Below are positions 14,209-24,106 of a stretch of 64,000 nt of DNA, piece by piece. This DNA is from Hominisplanchenecus murintestinalis (GTDB taxonomy: Bacteria; Bacillota; Clostridia; Lachnospirales; Lachnospiraceae), in the NCBI GenBank assembly GCA_004793585.1, contig SRZB01000016.1, positions 1-64,000 of the forward strand. The letters run 5' to 3'. Below the pieces are notes generated by a model. The model saw only the letters and a list, made by a program, of their open reading frames with translations, made no database searches and had not been told where the DNA came from. The number at the start of each line of letters is the position of its first letter. Within the stretch, counting starts at the first letter, position 1. A program made the translations under genes and the position numbers.

Positions 14209-17200
14209 ATGGCAAGAAAAATGAAAACCATGGATGGTAACCATGCTGCGGCTCATGCATCTTATGCGTTTACGGATGTAGCAGCTATTTACCCAATCAC
14301 CCCGTCATCTGTTATGGCTGAAGCTACTGACGAATGGGCTACCCAGGGAAGGAAAAATATCTTCGGACAGGAAGTTCAGGTAACGGAAATGCAGTCTGAG
14401 GCAGGTGCGGCAGGTACGGTACACGGATCTCTGGCAGCAGGTGCGCTGACGACCACATACACAGCGTCCCAGGGTCTGCTGCTGATGATTCCGAACCTGT
14501 ACAAAATTGCAGGTGAGCAGCTTCCAGGTGTGTTCAATGTTTCCGCGCGTGCACTGGCAAGCCATGCATTATCGATCTTTGGCGACCACTCCGATGTTTA
14601 TGCATGCCGTCAGACCGGATGCGCGATGCTCTGTGAGTCCAGCGTCCAGGAGGTTATGGATTTGACGGCTGTCGCTCATATGGCTGCAATCGAAGGGCGT
14701 ATTCCGTTTATTAATTTCTTTGACGGATTCCGTACTTCTCATGAGATTCAGAAAATCGAGACATGGGATTATGAAGACCTGAAGGAAATGGTAAATATGG
14801 ATGCCATTGATGCATTCAGAAGAAATGCACTGAACCCGAATCATCCGTGCCAGAGAGGTTCCGCACAGAACCCGGATATTTTCTTCCAGGCAAGGGAAGC
14901 ATGTAATCCATACTATGATGCGCTTCCGGCAGTTGTCCAGAAATATATGGACAAGGTAAATGAGAAGATTGGTACAGATTATAAATTATTCAACTACTAT
15001 GGTGCAGCAGACGCAGAGCATGTGATTATTGCAATGGGTTCTGTATGCGATACTATTGATGAGACGATTGACTACCTGACGGCAGCAGGCGAGAAGGTTG
15101 GTGTTGTGAAGGTTCGTCTTTACAGGCCATTTTCCGCAGAAGCCCTGGTGGCCGCAATTCCTGAGAGCGTTAAGCGGATTAGCGTATTAGACAGAACGAA
15201 AGAGCCGGGAGCGCTTGGCGAACCGCTGTATCTGGATGTTGTGGCAGCGCTCAAGGGAACGAAGTTTGATGCGGTGCCAGTGTTTACAGGACGTTATGGT
15301 TTAGGATCCAAGGATACGACTCCGGCGCAGATCGTAGCTGTATACCACAATACAGAGAAACAGAAGTTTACTATCGGTATTGAGGACGATGTGACACATC
15401 TCTCACTGGAGTGCGGCGCGCCGCTTGTTACGACGCCGGAAGGAACCATTAACTGTAAGTTCTGGGGTCTGGGAGCAGACGGTACGGTAGGCGCGAACAA
15501 GAACTCTATCAAGATTATCGGTGATAATACAGATATGTATGCACAGGCATACTTTGACTATGATTCCAAGAAATCAGGCGGCGTTACTATGTCTCACCTG
15601 CGTTTCGGTAAGAGCCCGATTAAGTCTACTTACCTGATTAAGCAGGCAAACTTTGTGGCATGCCATAATCCGTCCTATATTAATAAATATAACATGGTTC
15701 AGGAACTGGTAGACGGAGGTACATTCCTGCTGAACTGCCCGTGGGATGCAGAAGGCCTTGAGAAACATCTTCCAGGCCAGGTGAAGAGCTTTATTGCAAA
15801 TCATGGCATTAAGTTCTATGTGATTGACGGTATTAAGATTGGTAAAGAAATCGGGCTTGGCGGACGTATCAATACGGTTCTCCAGTCAGCATTCTTTAAA
15901 CTTGCAAACATCATTCCGGAGGAGCAGGCAATCGAGCTGATGAAAGCAGCAGCGAAAGCAACTTACGGAAGAAAAGGTGATGCGATCGTACAGATGAATT
16001 ATGACGCTATTGATGCAGGTGCAAAACAGGTTGTGGAAGTAGCGGTTCCGGAAAGCTGGAAAGACGCGGCAGACGAGGGCCTGGTTATGACCCACGCAGA
16101 AGGCGGCAGGAAAGATGTTGTTGATTTTGTAAATAATATCCAGAGCAAAGTAAATGCGCAGGAAGGAAATACGCTTCCGGTATCCGCATTTAAAGATTAT
16201 GTGGATGGAACGACACCGTCAGGTTCTTCTGCCTATGAGAAACGCGGCATCGCAGTAGATGTTCCTGTATGGCAGCCGGAGAATTGTATTCAGTGTAACC
16301 GCTGTGCATATGTATGTCCTCATGCAGTTATCCGTCCGGTTGCGCTGACAGAGGAAGAGGCAGCTGCGGCACCGGAGGGAATGAAGACTCTGCCGATGAC
16401 AGGTATGCCGAACTACAAGTTCGCAGTCGTTATGTCTGCATATGATTGTACCGGATGTGGTTCTTGTGCAAATGTATGTCCGGGCAAGAAGGGTGCGAAA
16501 GCTTTGGCTATGGAGAATATGGAAGCAAATGCAGGTCTGCAGAAGTATTTCGATTATGGAGTAGAACTGCCGGCAAAGGCTGACGTTGTTGAGAAATTTA
16601 AAGAGAATACCGTTAAGGGAAGCCAGTTTAAACAGCCGCTGCTTGAGTTCTCAGGCGCGTGTGCAGGCTGCGGTGAGACACCGTATGCAAAACTGATCAC
16701 TCAGCTGTTTGGCGATAGAATGTATATTGCAAATGCTACGGGCTGTTCTTCTATCTGGGGCAACTCCTCACCGTCTACACCGTACACGGTAAATGCAAAA
16801 GGCCAGGGTCCTGCATGGGGCAACTCACTCTTTGAGGATAACGCAGAGTTCGGATATGGTATGCTGCTGGCTCAGAAGGCATTGAGGGACGGTCTGAAAG
16901 CGAAAGTGGAAGATGTTGTAGCAAACGGTGAGAATGAAGCTGTAAAAGCAGCAGGACAGGAATGGCTGGATACGTTCTCATCCGGTATTTTGAACGGGCC
17001 GGCTACGGACAAGCTGGTAGCTGCATTAGAAGCATGCGGATGTGAAAAAGCGCAGGCAATCCTGAAAGATAAAGACTTCCTGGCTAAGAAGTCACAGTGG
17101 GTATTCGGCGGCGACGGCTGGGCATATGATATCGGTTTCGGCGGTGTTGACCACGTACTGGCAAGCGGACAGGATATCAATGTTATGGTATTTGATACCG

Positions 17201-17751
17201 AGGTTTACTCCAATACAGGCGGACAGTCCTCTAAGTCTACACCGACAGGTGCAGTGGCACAGTTCGCAGCAGGCGGTAAAGAAGTGAAGAAGAAAGACAT
17301 GGCAAGCATTGCAATGAGCTATGGTTATGTATATGTAGCACAGATTTCTATGGGTGCTGATTTCAACCAGACTGTAAAAGCAATTGCAGAGGCAGAGGCA
17401 TATCCGGGTCCATCATTGATTATCGCATATGCACCATGTATTAATCATGGTATTAAGAAAGGAATGAGCAAGGCTCAGACCGAGGAAGAGCTGGCTGTTA
17501 AGTGTGGTTACTGGCATAACTTCCGCTTCAATCCTGCATTGAAGGCAGAAGGAAAACCGGCATTTACCTTAGACAGCAAGGCTCCGGAAGGAGATTATCA
17601 GGAGTTCCTGAACGGAGAAGTTCGTTATAACTCCCTGATGCGCTCAAATCCTGAAAAGGCTAAGAGGCTCTTTGCGAAGAATGAGAGTGAAGCGAAGGAA
17701 AGATATGCATATCTGAATAAGTTGATTACTCTGTATGGCAGCGAGGAGTAA
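14209..17751 (+). CDS. nifJ: Pyruvate:ferredoxin (flavodoxin) oxidoreductase
   Basis: A 1180-residue single-chain PFOR that oxidises pyruvate and CoA to acetyl-CoA and CO2 and reduces ferredoxin. It is the central step of anaerobic pyruvate metabolism. The N-terminal pyrimidine-binding domain carries AAIYPITPSSVMAEATDEWA, and a gamma domain follows. Two 4Fe-4S motifs, CIQCNRCAYVCPH (about 693-705) and CTGCGSCANVCPG (about 747-759), precede the C-terminal TPP-binding domain with FSGACAGCGETPYAK and GDGWAYDIGFGG. The length is typical. AAGGAGGAAAAGC precedes the ATG. It is a single gene with its own promoter and terminator. Confidence 0.97.
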   Translation: MARKMKTMDGNHAAAHASYAFTDVAAIYPITPSSVMAEATDEWATQGRKNIFGQEVQVTEMQSEAGAAGTVHGSLAAGALTTTYTASQGLLLMIPNLYKIAGEQLPGVFNVSARALASHALSIFGDHSDVYACRQTGCAMLCESSVQEVMDLTAVAHMAAIEGRIPFINFFDGFRTSHEIQKIETWDYEDLKEMVNMDAIDAFRRNALNPNHPCQRGSAQNPDIFFQAREACNPYYDALPAVVQKYMDKVNEKIGTDYKLFNYYGAADAEHVIIAMGSVCDTIDETIDYLTAAGEKVGVVKVRLYRPFSAEALVAAIPESVKRISVLDRTKEPGALGEPLYLDVVAALKGTKFDAVPVFTGRYGLGSKDTTPAQIVAVYHNTEKQKFTIGIEDDVTHLSLECGAPLVTTPEGTINCKFWGLGADGTVGANKNSIKIIGDNTDMYAQAYFDYDSKKSGGVTMSHLRFGKSPIKSTYLIKQANFVACHNPSYINKYNMVQELVDGGTFLLNCPWDAEGLEKHLPGQVKSFIANHGIKFYVIDGIKIGKEIGLGGRINTVLQSAFFKLANIIPEEQAIELMKAAAKATYGRKGDAIVQMNYDAIDAGAKQVVEVAVPESWKDAADEGLVMTHAEGGRKDVVDFVNNIQSKVNAQEGNTLPVSAFKDYVDGTTPSGSSAYEKRGIAVDVPVWQPENCIQCNRCAYVCPHAVIRPVALTEEEAAAAPEGMKTLPMTGMPNYKFAVVMSAYDCTGCGSCANVCPGKKGAKALAMENMEANAGLQKYFDYGVELPAKADVVEKFKENTVKGSQFKQPLLEFSGACAGCGETPYAKLITQLFGDRMYIANATGCSSIWGNSSPSTPYTVNAKGQGPAWGNSLFEDNAEFGYGMLLAQKALRDGLKAKVEDVVANGENEAVKAAGQEWLDTFSSGILNGPATDKLVAALEACGCEKAQAILKDKDFLAKKSQWVFGGDGWAYDIGFGGVDHVLASGQDINVMVFDTEVYSNTGGQSSKSTPTGAVAQFAAGGKEVKKKDMASIAMSYGYVYVAQISMGADFNQTVKAIAEAEAYPGPSLIIAYAPCINHGIKKGMSKAQTEEELAVKCGYWHNFRFNPALKAEGKPAFTLDSKAPEGDYQEFLNGEVRYNSLMRSNPEKAKRLFAKNESEAKERYAYLNKLITLYGSEE

Positions 17752-17782
17752 AAGAGTTTTGTAGAATATAAAAATTTTTGGC

Positions 17783-17817
17783 GGGGGATGTTGCATTTGC
17801 AGCATCCCCCCTGTTTT
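17783..17817 (+). terminator. Terminator after nifJ
   Basis: GGGGGATGTTGC (17783-17794) pairs with GCAGCATCCCCC (17799-17810) through a 4-base loop, followed by CTGTTTT. It lies 32 bases past the stop codon. Confidence 0.88.
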
Positions 17818-17840
17818 AAAGAATTGAGAAGGAGCGCTAT

Positions 17841-18581
17841 ATGAGAAAATTTAGGCGATGGATATTGGCGTCGGTATTTTTGTGTATGGTAATTCTTGTG
17901 CCGCAGGCAAAAGCGGAAGCGGCACAGCGTCTGTTTGATATTGTAGTGAAAGATGGGCGGACAACACAGGTAATTGAAATGAAATATGGAAAAACGCCTT
18001 ATGGATATACTTCGTATTACGCAAATCAGTCAGTCATTTATGTCAGTGAAAAATCAAAGAGCGTGACATTTTCCGTGAGGAAGAATACCAGCGGGAGATA
18101 TGGAAATTTTCATTTCGCATCTGTAAAAATGAAGCCGGGGGACAAACCTCAGGGCAACCTGTTTACTTATACAGTGGATGGGAAAAGGCGCGCATGGATG
18201 TTTACCGTGCAGAAATACGTGGAGCCTAAAATACAATATCTGAAGACGGCTGTTCCACGTAAGGGAAGCGCGTTTAAGCCTGGAAAGAGGAACAGTGTGA
18301 AACTGAAGGCATTTATTAAAACGGATGTGCCTGTAAAGACCATCCTGCGGATTTTGGATGAAAAAGGAAAAGTAGTGTATAAAAAGAGTTATGGAGAAAG
18401 CGGTTCAAAGACTTATACATTTGAGTGGGACGGAAAGCCTTCAAAAAAGAATACTGCAAAGCTCAAAACGTCTGGATATGTTCCGGCAGGGGAATATACA
18501 GTTAAAGTCAGTGTGTATCCTCAGATAGGGAAGAAAGTAAAAGAAGTCATTAGAGAGACAAAGCTGTGTGTAATAAAATGA
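17841..18581 (+). CDS. Secreted protein with C-terminal FlgD-like Ig domain
   Basis: I do not recognise the full-length family. The 246-residue product has a clear signal peptide (residues 1-28, ending near AEA). A beta-rich region to about residue 130 follows, resembling a cadherin-like or Ig-type sheet. The C-terminal domain (about 145-246) contains YTFEWDGKPSKKN and GYVPAGEYTVKVSVY, the pattern of FlgD-type Ig folds also seen in the caspase-like protein encoded at 10805. It is very rich in lysine, suggesting wall association. AGAAGGAG precedes the ATG. It lies alone between nifJ and the M16C peptidase. Confidence 0.65.
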   Translation: MRKFRRWILASVFLCMVILVPQAKAEAAQRLFDIVVKDGRTTQVIEMKYGKTPYGYTSYYANQSVIYVSEKSKSVTFSVRKNTSGRYGNFHFASVKMKPGDKPQGNLFTYTVDGKRRAWMFTVQKYVEPKIQYLKTAVPRKGSAFKPGKRNSVKLKAFIKTDVPVKTILRILDEKGKVVYKKSYGESGSKTYTFEWDGKPSKKNTAKLKTSGYVPAGEYTVKVSVYPQIGKKVKEVIRETKLCVIK

Positions 18582-18675
18582 GTGCCATAGAGGAGAAACG
18601 AACAGGTTTGCATCTTTCATGAATAAATGCTATACTTTCGGTAACGATTCAGAAAAAAGAGTACGGAGGTTTTAC

Positions 18676-21588
18676 ATGGAAATTTCAGGTTATGAACAGT
18701 TAAAGCAGGAAAGAATAGATGATGTCCATTCAGATGGATATCTTTTCCGACATAAAAAGAGCGGTGCGCGTATCTGTGTACTGTCAAATGATGATGAAAA
18801 TAAAGTGTTTTATATAGGGTTCCGTACTCCGGTGCCGGACAGCACCGGGGTGGCTCATATTCTGGAGCACAGTGTGCTCTGCGGGAGCAGGAAGTTTCCG
18901 TCAAAGGATCCTTTTGTGGAAATGGCGAAAGGTTCTATGAATACATTTTTAAATGCCATGACATATCCGGATAAGACTCTGTATCCGGTGGCGAGCTGTA
19001 ATGATGCAGACTTTAAAAATCTGATGGATGTATATATGGACGCGGTATTTTATCCGAATATATATGAGAAAGAAGAAATTTTCCGGCAGGAAGGCTGGAG
19101 CTATCAGCTGGAAAGCCCGGAGGACGAATTGACATATAACGGTGTGGTGTACAATGAGATGAAGGGGGTATTTTCTTCTCCGGAGGACATGCTGGACAGG
19201 GAGGTTCAGAATTCGCTTTATCCGGATAACACGTATAGCAATGAGTCGGGGGGAGACCCGGAATATATTCCGGATCTGAAATTCTCTGAGTTTCTGGGAT
19301 TTCATGGGAAGTATTATCACCCGTCAAATAGTTATATCTATCTTTATGGAGATATGGATGTGGAAGAACGGCTGGGGTGGCTGGATAAGGAATATCTCAG
19401 CAAATATGACGCGATGGAGGTTGGTTCAGAGATTGTCCGACAGCCTGCATTTGAGAAGATGCGCGAGGTGAGGAAACATTACTCTGTGTCCAGTACGGAT
19501 TCTACAGAGGATAATACGTATTTTTCATTTAATGCTTCGATAGGCACCAGCCTTGACGCGAAGCTGTCCAATGCTTTTGCTGTCCTGGAGTATGCACTGC
19601 TTTCCGCGCCGGGGGCGCATTTAAAGCAGGTTCTCCTGGATGCGAAGGTTGGAAAGGACGTTATGGGCACTTATGACTGTGGTATTTATCAGCCGGTGTT
19701 TTCTGTGATTGTAAAGAATTCGAATCCGGAACAGAAAGAGACGTTTATGAGGATTATCCGGGAGGAACTCGAAAGAACCGTGGCTGAGGGTCTGGATGAA
19801 AAAGCTCTCCGGGCGGGAATTAATTACATGGAATTTCGTTTTCGGGAAGCTGATTATGGAACGTTCCCGAAAGGATTGATGTATGGAATTAATCTGCTGG
19901 ATTCCTGGCTTTATGATGATGAGAAGCCTTTTGATTATCTGTTTCAGATATCGATATTTGATTATCTGAAACAGCAGGTGGGAACAGGATATTTTGAAGA
20001 ACTGATTCGGGAATATATTTTGGAGAATCCGCATGTTTCCCTTGTTATTCTCGAACCAGAGAAAGGGATGACAGCAAAGAAAGAGGAGAAAAGCAGAAAA
20101 AAACTGGCGGACTATAAGGCGTCCCTGAGCAGGGAAGAAATTCAGGATCTGGTGGAAAAGACGAAGAAGCTTCAGGAATTTCAGGAAACGCCGGATACAG
20201 AAGAACAGCTTAGAACGCTGCCGATGCTTTCGCTGTCTGATTTGAAGCGGGAAGCACAGCCTTTGTATAATCAGGAACATTATATAGAAGAGACACTGTT
20301 GCTCCACCATAATCTTTTTACGAATGGTATTGCATATGTAAACCTGCTGTTTGACACGAAATATGTGAAGAAGGAATACCAGCCCTATCTGGGAATTTTG
20401 AAAGCAACTTTGGGTCTGATTGATACGGAGAACTACTCTTATGGGGAGCTGTTTAATGAAATTAATATGCGGACGGGAGGAATCTATGCGTCGCTGGATG
20501 TATTTCCAAACTGGAAAGAGCCTGAGAATTACCGGACGGCATTGGTCATACAGGCAAAGACGCTTTATGGAGAACTGGGATTTGTGAAAAAGATGGTGGA
20601 GGAGATACTTTTTACTTCGAACCTGGACAATGAAAAGCGTCTTTATGAAATTATTGCGCAGCTCAAATCCAGGCTTCAGATGGTATTGAATTCCAGCGGC
20701 CATACCACGGCGGTATTGCATGCCATGTCGTATTTTTCCAATGTCGGAGCGTATAACGAGGCATTAGGGGGAATCACGTTCTACAAGCTGGTGGAGGACA
20801 TTGAGGAGCATTTTGAAGAACGAAAAGCCGGGCTGATTGCCATATTGAAGGAGCTTGTTTCTTCCCTGTTTCGAAAGGATACTTTGATGGTAAGCTGCAC
20901 TGCTGACGTTGAAGGGTTTGAGGCGGTCTGCGGGTATGTGAAAGAACTAAAAGAAAAGCTGCCGGAAGGTAAGCTTCCCGTACAGGAGCAAATAAAAGCT
21001 GTTGGATTGAAAAATGAGGGCTTCCAGAATTCAGCAGAAATACAGTTTGTGGCGAGAGCGGGAAATTACCGTATGGCAGGATTTTCTTACACAGGCGCGC
21101 TGCGTGTCCTGAAGGTCATTATGGGCTATGGATATCTTTGGGAAAATGTGCGTGTGAAAGGCGGCGCTTATGGGTGTATGAGCGGATTTAGTTATATGGG
21201 GGACAGCTATTTTACTTCCTACCGCGATCCGAATCTGAGGCAGACCAATATGGTGTTTGAGGGAGCTGTGGAAGCTGTAAGGAATTTTACGGTGACAGAG
21301 CGTGAAATGACGAAATATATTATCGGTACGATTAGCGATATGGACGTGCCGCTCACTCCGGCAACCAAGGGAAACCGTTCGCTGTATGCCTATATGTCTG
21401 GACGCACAGAGGAAGATTTTCAGAAAGAGCGGGAGCAGGTGCTCGGAGCAGACCAGGAAGCTATCCGCGGACTGGCTGATCTGTTAGCTGCGGTTTTGGC
21501 GCAGGGGGCAATCTGCGTAATTGGAAATGAGGAAAAACTGGAAAATGATAAGGATTTGTTTAAAGCACTGGTTCCTTTTGTGGGATAG
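18676..21588 (+). CDS. M16C insulinase-family metallopeptidase (presequence-protease type)
   Basis: A roughly 970-residue intracellular zinc peptidase of the inverzincin clan, expected to degrade oligopeptides inside a closed chamber made by its two halves. The inverted zinc motif HILEH lies at residues 61-65, with EMAKGSMNTFLNAMTYPD shortly after. The C-terminal M16C segments (VKGGAYGCMSGFSYMG) are also present, and the length fits PreP/Cym1-like bacterial proteins. The frame is open 57 bases further upstream, but GGAGG just before the ATG of MEISGY fixes the start here. era follows after 11 bases, so they probably form an operon. Confidence 0.9.
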   Translation: MEISGYEQLKQERIDDVHSDGYLFRHKKSGARICVLSNDDENKVFYIGFRTPVPDSTGVAHILEHSVLCGSRKFPSKDPFVEMAKGSMNTFLNAMTYPDKTLYPVASCNDADFKNLMDVYMDAVFYPNIYEKEEIFRQEGWSYQLESPEDELTYNGVVYNEMKGVFSSPEDMLDREVQNSLYPDNTYSNESGGDPEYIPDLKFSEFLGFHGKYYHPSNSYIYLYGDMDVEERLGWLDKEYLSKYDAMEVGSEIVRQPAFEKMREVRKHYSVSSTDSTEDNTYFSFNASIGTSLDAKLSNAFAVLEYALLSAPGAHLKQVLLDAKVGKDVMGTYDCGIYQPVFSVIVKNSNPEQKETFMRIIREELERTVAEGLDEKALRAGINYMEFRFREADYGTFPKGLMYGINLLDSWLYDDEKPFDYLFQISIFDYLKQQVGTGYFEELIREYILENPHVSLVILEPEKGMTAKKEEKSRKKLADYKASLSREEIQDLVEKTKKLQEFQETPDTEEQLRTLPMLSLSDLKREAQPLYNQEHYIEETLLLHHNLFTNGIAYVNLLFDTKYVKKEYQPYLGILKATLGLIDTENYSYGELFNEINMRTGGIYASLDVFPNWKEPENYRTALVIQAKTLYGELGFVKKMVEEILFTSNLDNEKRLYEIIAQLKSRLQMVLNSSGHTTAVLHAMSYFSNVGAYNEALGGITFYKLVEDIEEHFEERKAGLIAILKELVSSLFRKDTLMVSCTADVEGFEAVCGYVKELKEKLPEGKLPVQEQIKAVGLKNEGFQNSAEIQFVARAGNYRMAGFSYTGALRVLKVIMGYGYLWENVRVKGGAYGCMSGFSYMGDSYFTSYRDPNLRQTNMVFEGAVEAVRNFTVTEREMTKYIIGTISDMDVPLTPATKGNRSLYAYMSGRTEEDFQKEREQVLGADQEAIRGLADLLAAVLAQGAICVIGNEEKLENDKDLFKALVPFVG

Positions 21589-21599
21589 AGGAGGAAAGC

Positions 21600-22508
21600 A
21601 TGGATGAGAGAAGCTGTAAATCAGGGTTTGTCACGCTGATAGGAAGGCCAAATGTAGGAAAGTCTACACTGATGAATCATTTGATTGGGCAAAAAATCGC
21701 GATTACATCGAATAAGCCGCAGACGACGCGGAATCGGATACAGACGGTGTATACTTGTGAACAGGGGCAGATTATTTTCCTGGATACGCCGGGAATCCAC
21801 AAGGCAAAAAATAAGCTGGGAGAATACATGGTAAATGTGGCGGAACGGACTGTGAGCGAGGTAGATGTGGTGCTTTGGCTTGTAGAGCCGTCGACGTTTA
21901 TCGGTGCAGGAGAAAGGCATATTGCAGAACAGCTTACAAAAACATCTACGCCGGTTATTTTGGTGATTAATAAAATAGATACGGTAAAGAGAGAGGAAAT
22001 CTTGCTTTTTATTGACGAATACCGGAAAATTTATGATTTTGCTGAAATTATTCCGGTATCGGCATTGAAAGGGACGAACACCCAGGATATTATTGATACT
22101 GTATTTAAGTATCTGCCTTACGGCCCGATGTTTTATGATGAAGATACGGTAACAGACCAGCCTCAGCGGCAGATTGCGGCAGAGCTTATCCGCGAGAAAG
22201 CGCTGCGCTGCCTGAAGGAAGAGATTCCTCATGGGATTGCAGTTTCTGTTGACAAGATGAAGGAGCGGAAAAAAGGCGGTATTGTGGATATTGAAGCTAC
22301 GATTATCTGTGAGAAGGATTCCCATAAGGGCATCATTATCGGAAAGGGAGGCGCGATGCTGAAAAAAATCGGCGCAGCGGCCCGGTATGAGATGGAAACA
22401 ATGCTGGAGATGAAAGTGAATCTCCAAGTCTGGGTTAAGGTGAAAAAGGACTGGCGGGACAGTGATTTTCTTATGAAAAATTTTGGGTATGACAGGAAAG
22501 AAGTATAA
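21600..22508 (+). CDS. era: GTPase Era
   Basis: A 302-residue essential GTPase that binds the 3' end of 16S rRNA and helps assemble the 30S subunit. The G1 loop GRPNVGKST lies at residues 15-23, G3 is DTPG (near 63), and G4 is NKID (near 124). The C-terminal KH domain carries IIIGKGGAMLKKIG. The length is normal. GGAGGAAAGC precedes the ATG. Its stop codon overlaps the recO start (TAATG), a common Firmicutes arrangement. Confidence 0.97.
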   Translation: MDERSCKSGFVTLIGRPNVGKSTLMNHLIGQKIAITSNKPQTTRNRIQTVYTCEQGQIIFLDTPGIHKAKNKLGEYMVNVAERTVSEVDVVLWLVEPSTFIGAGERHIAEQLTKTSTPVILVINKIDTVKREEILLFIDEYRKIYDFAEIIPVSALKGTNTQDIIDTVFKYLPYGPMFYDEDTVTDQPQRQIAAELIREKALRCLKEEIPHGIAVSVDKMKERKKGGIVDIEATIICEKDSHKGIIIGKGGAMLKKIGAAARYEMETMLEMKVNLQVWVKVKKDWRDSDFLMKNFGYDRKEV

Positions 22509-23257
22509 TGAGGGAGCAGCTCAAGCTGACGGGAATGGTATTGTCTGCGGTTCCCATAGGTGAATATGACAAACGGGTGGTGGTGCTGACAAAAGAGAGG
22601 GGAAAGATTACCGCGTTTGCCAGAGGGGCACGGAAACCGAATGGCAGTCTTTTGGCGGCGGCGAACCCGTTTTGTTTTGGTGAATTTTCTTTTTATGAGG
22701 GGCGGAATGCGTATACGATGGTACAGGCAGACGTGAAGAATTATTTTAGGGAACTGGCCGAAGACTTTGAAGGCGCATATTATGGATTTTATTTTATGGA
22801 ATTTGCAGACTATTATGCCAGGGAAAATAATGATGATGCGGAGCTGCTGAAGCTTTTGTATCTGTCGCTGCGGGCGCTGCAGAACCCTCATTTGGAGAAA
22901 GAACTGGTGCGCACGGTGTTTGAGCTGCGGGCGATGATGGTGAATGGTGAATATCCTCAGACGTTTCAGTGTGTTGAATGCGGAAGAGAGCAGGGATTGT
23001 GTATGTTTGTACCTAAGCGTGACGGACTGGTATGCCGTGCCTGCGCCTCTCATTATCAGGAAGGTATGCCGCTGCGTGAGTCTGCTATATATGCACTGCA
23101 GTATGTGATTTCATCGCCGCTGCAGAAGCTTTATACGTTTGCAGTCACGCCGGAAGTATTGCGGGAACTTCAGGCTGTGACAGAGCGTTTTCGAAAGAAA
23201 TATATAGAAAAGCCATTCAGGTCACTTGAGATTTTACAGAGTATCCTGAATTATTAG
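22508..23257 (+). CDS. recO: DNA repair protein RecO
   Basis: A 249-residue recombination mediator of the RecFOR pathway that helps load RecA on SSB-covered single strands. The N-terminal OB fold (LTGMVLSAVPIGEYDKRVVV) is followed by a helical domain. A zinc site is formed by two pairs, CVECG near residue 158 and CRAC near 180. The length is normal. Its start overlaps the era stop, so translation is coupled. Confidence 0.95.
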   Translation: MREQLKLTGMVLSAVPIGEYDKRVVVLTKERGKITAFARGARKPNGSLLAAANPFCFGEFSFYEGRNAYTMVQADVKNYFRELAEDFEGAYYGFYFMEFADYYARENNDDAELLKLLYLSLRALQNPHLEKELVRTVFELRAMMVNGEYPQTFQCVECGREQGLCMFVPKRDGLVCRACASHYQEGMPLRESAIYALQYVISSPLQKLYTFAVTPEVLRELQAVTERFRKKYIEKPFRSLEILQSILNY

Positions 23258-23319
23258 TTGAAAATCGGAGAGTTAGATTATATAATAAGGTTTGCTACAA
23301 TTTTATTCGGAGGGTATAA

Positions 23320-24033
23320 ATGAAGAATACGAAGGGATTGATTTTGGCAGTCCTGGCACTCTGTGTGCTGACGGGCTGCAGTAAGTTTTCACCGAAGGAA
23401 ACGGCTGTGTCTGTGGGGAAGGAAGGCACGGTGACGGCGGCGGTGATTGACACACTGGATCAGAGCTATTACGATGGAGAAGAATTGAAAGCCAGCGTGG
23501 AAGAGAGCGTTGCAGAATACAACGCCGGCGCCGGAGAGGATACCATTACGGTAGAAGAGTTTGAGATTGGGGAAGAGAAAGATGTAAAGCTGTTTATGGA
23601 GTATGCTTCCTACAAGGATTATGCTGCGTTTAATAACGTAGATTTTTATGTAGGAGACATTACAGACGGCTACAACAATGGCGGTTATCGGTTTGAGACT
23701 ACGTTTTGCCAGGTGGAGAAAGGCGAAGCGGTGGAAGGAGAGATAAAGCGGGAAGAGATTTTCGCGGGAGCCAACCACCCGATGGTTGTATTTTCTGAGC
23801 CGATGGCAGTAGAAGTTCCGGGGGAAATCCTTTATGTAAGCAGCAATGTAGAGGTTACCGGAAAAAAGTCTGCGAGAATGGCAGGAACCGGGACGGAGAA
23901 CGAGACAGAAACAGAGCCGGCAAGCGAGAGTACCGCCGAGACAGAAGGCGATGTACAGGAAATCACGCCGGTGGTAGAGTCTGACACAGAAGGAGAAGAA
24001 AAGACAGCATTGGCATACATTATTTATGAATAG
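23320..24033 (+). CDS. Putative lipoprotein of unknown function
   Basis: A 237-residue exported protein with a classic lipobox (LALCVLTGC, lipidated Cys20), so it should be anchored to the outer face of the membrane. The mature part is acidic, and its last 60 residues are a Thr/Glu-rich low-complexity tail. I do not recognise a family. GGAGG lies 9 bases before the ATG. It lies between recO and glyS in the same direction, with about 60-70 base gaps on each side. Confidence 0.75.
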   Translation: MKNTKGLILAVLALCVLTGCSKFSPKETAVSVGKEGTVTAAVIDTLDQSYYDGEELKASVEESVAEYNAGAGEDTITVEEFEIGEEKDVKLFMEYASYKDYAAFNNVDFYVGDITDGYNNGGYRFETTFCQVEKGEAVEGEIKREEIFAGANHPMVVFSEPMAVEVPGEILYVSSNVEVTGKKSARMAGTGTENETETEPASESTAETEGDVQEITPVVESDTEGEEKTALAYIIYE

Positions 24034-24106
24034 GAAGGCAGGCGGCCGTGCATCGGCGGCGTGTCCTTTGGAATAACTATAAATAAGAAAAGGTGAGGAG
24101 TGTATC

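Noticed and set aside
24034-24106. T-box riboswitch ahead of glyS
   Set aside because: The gap is 73 bases and holds no T-box sequence or terminator.
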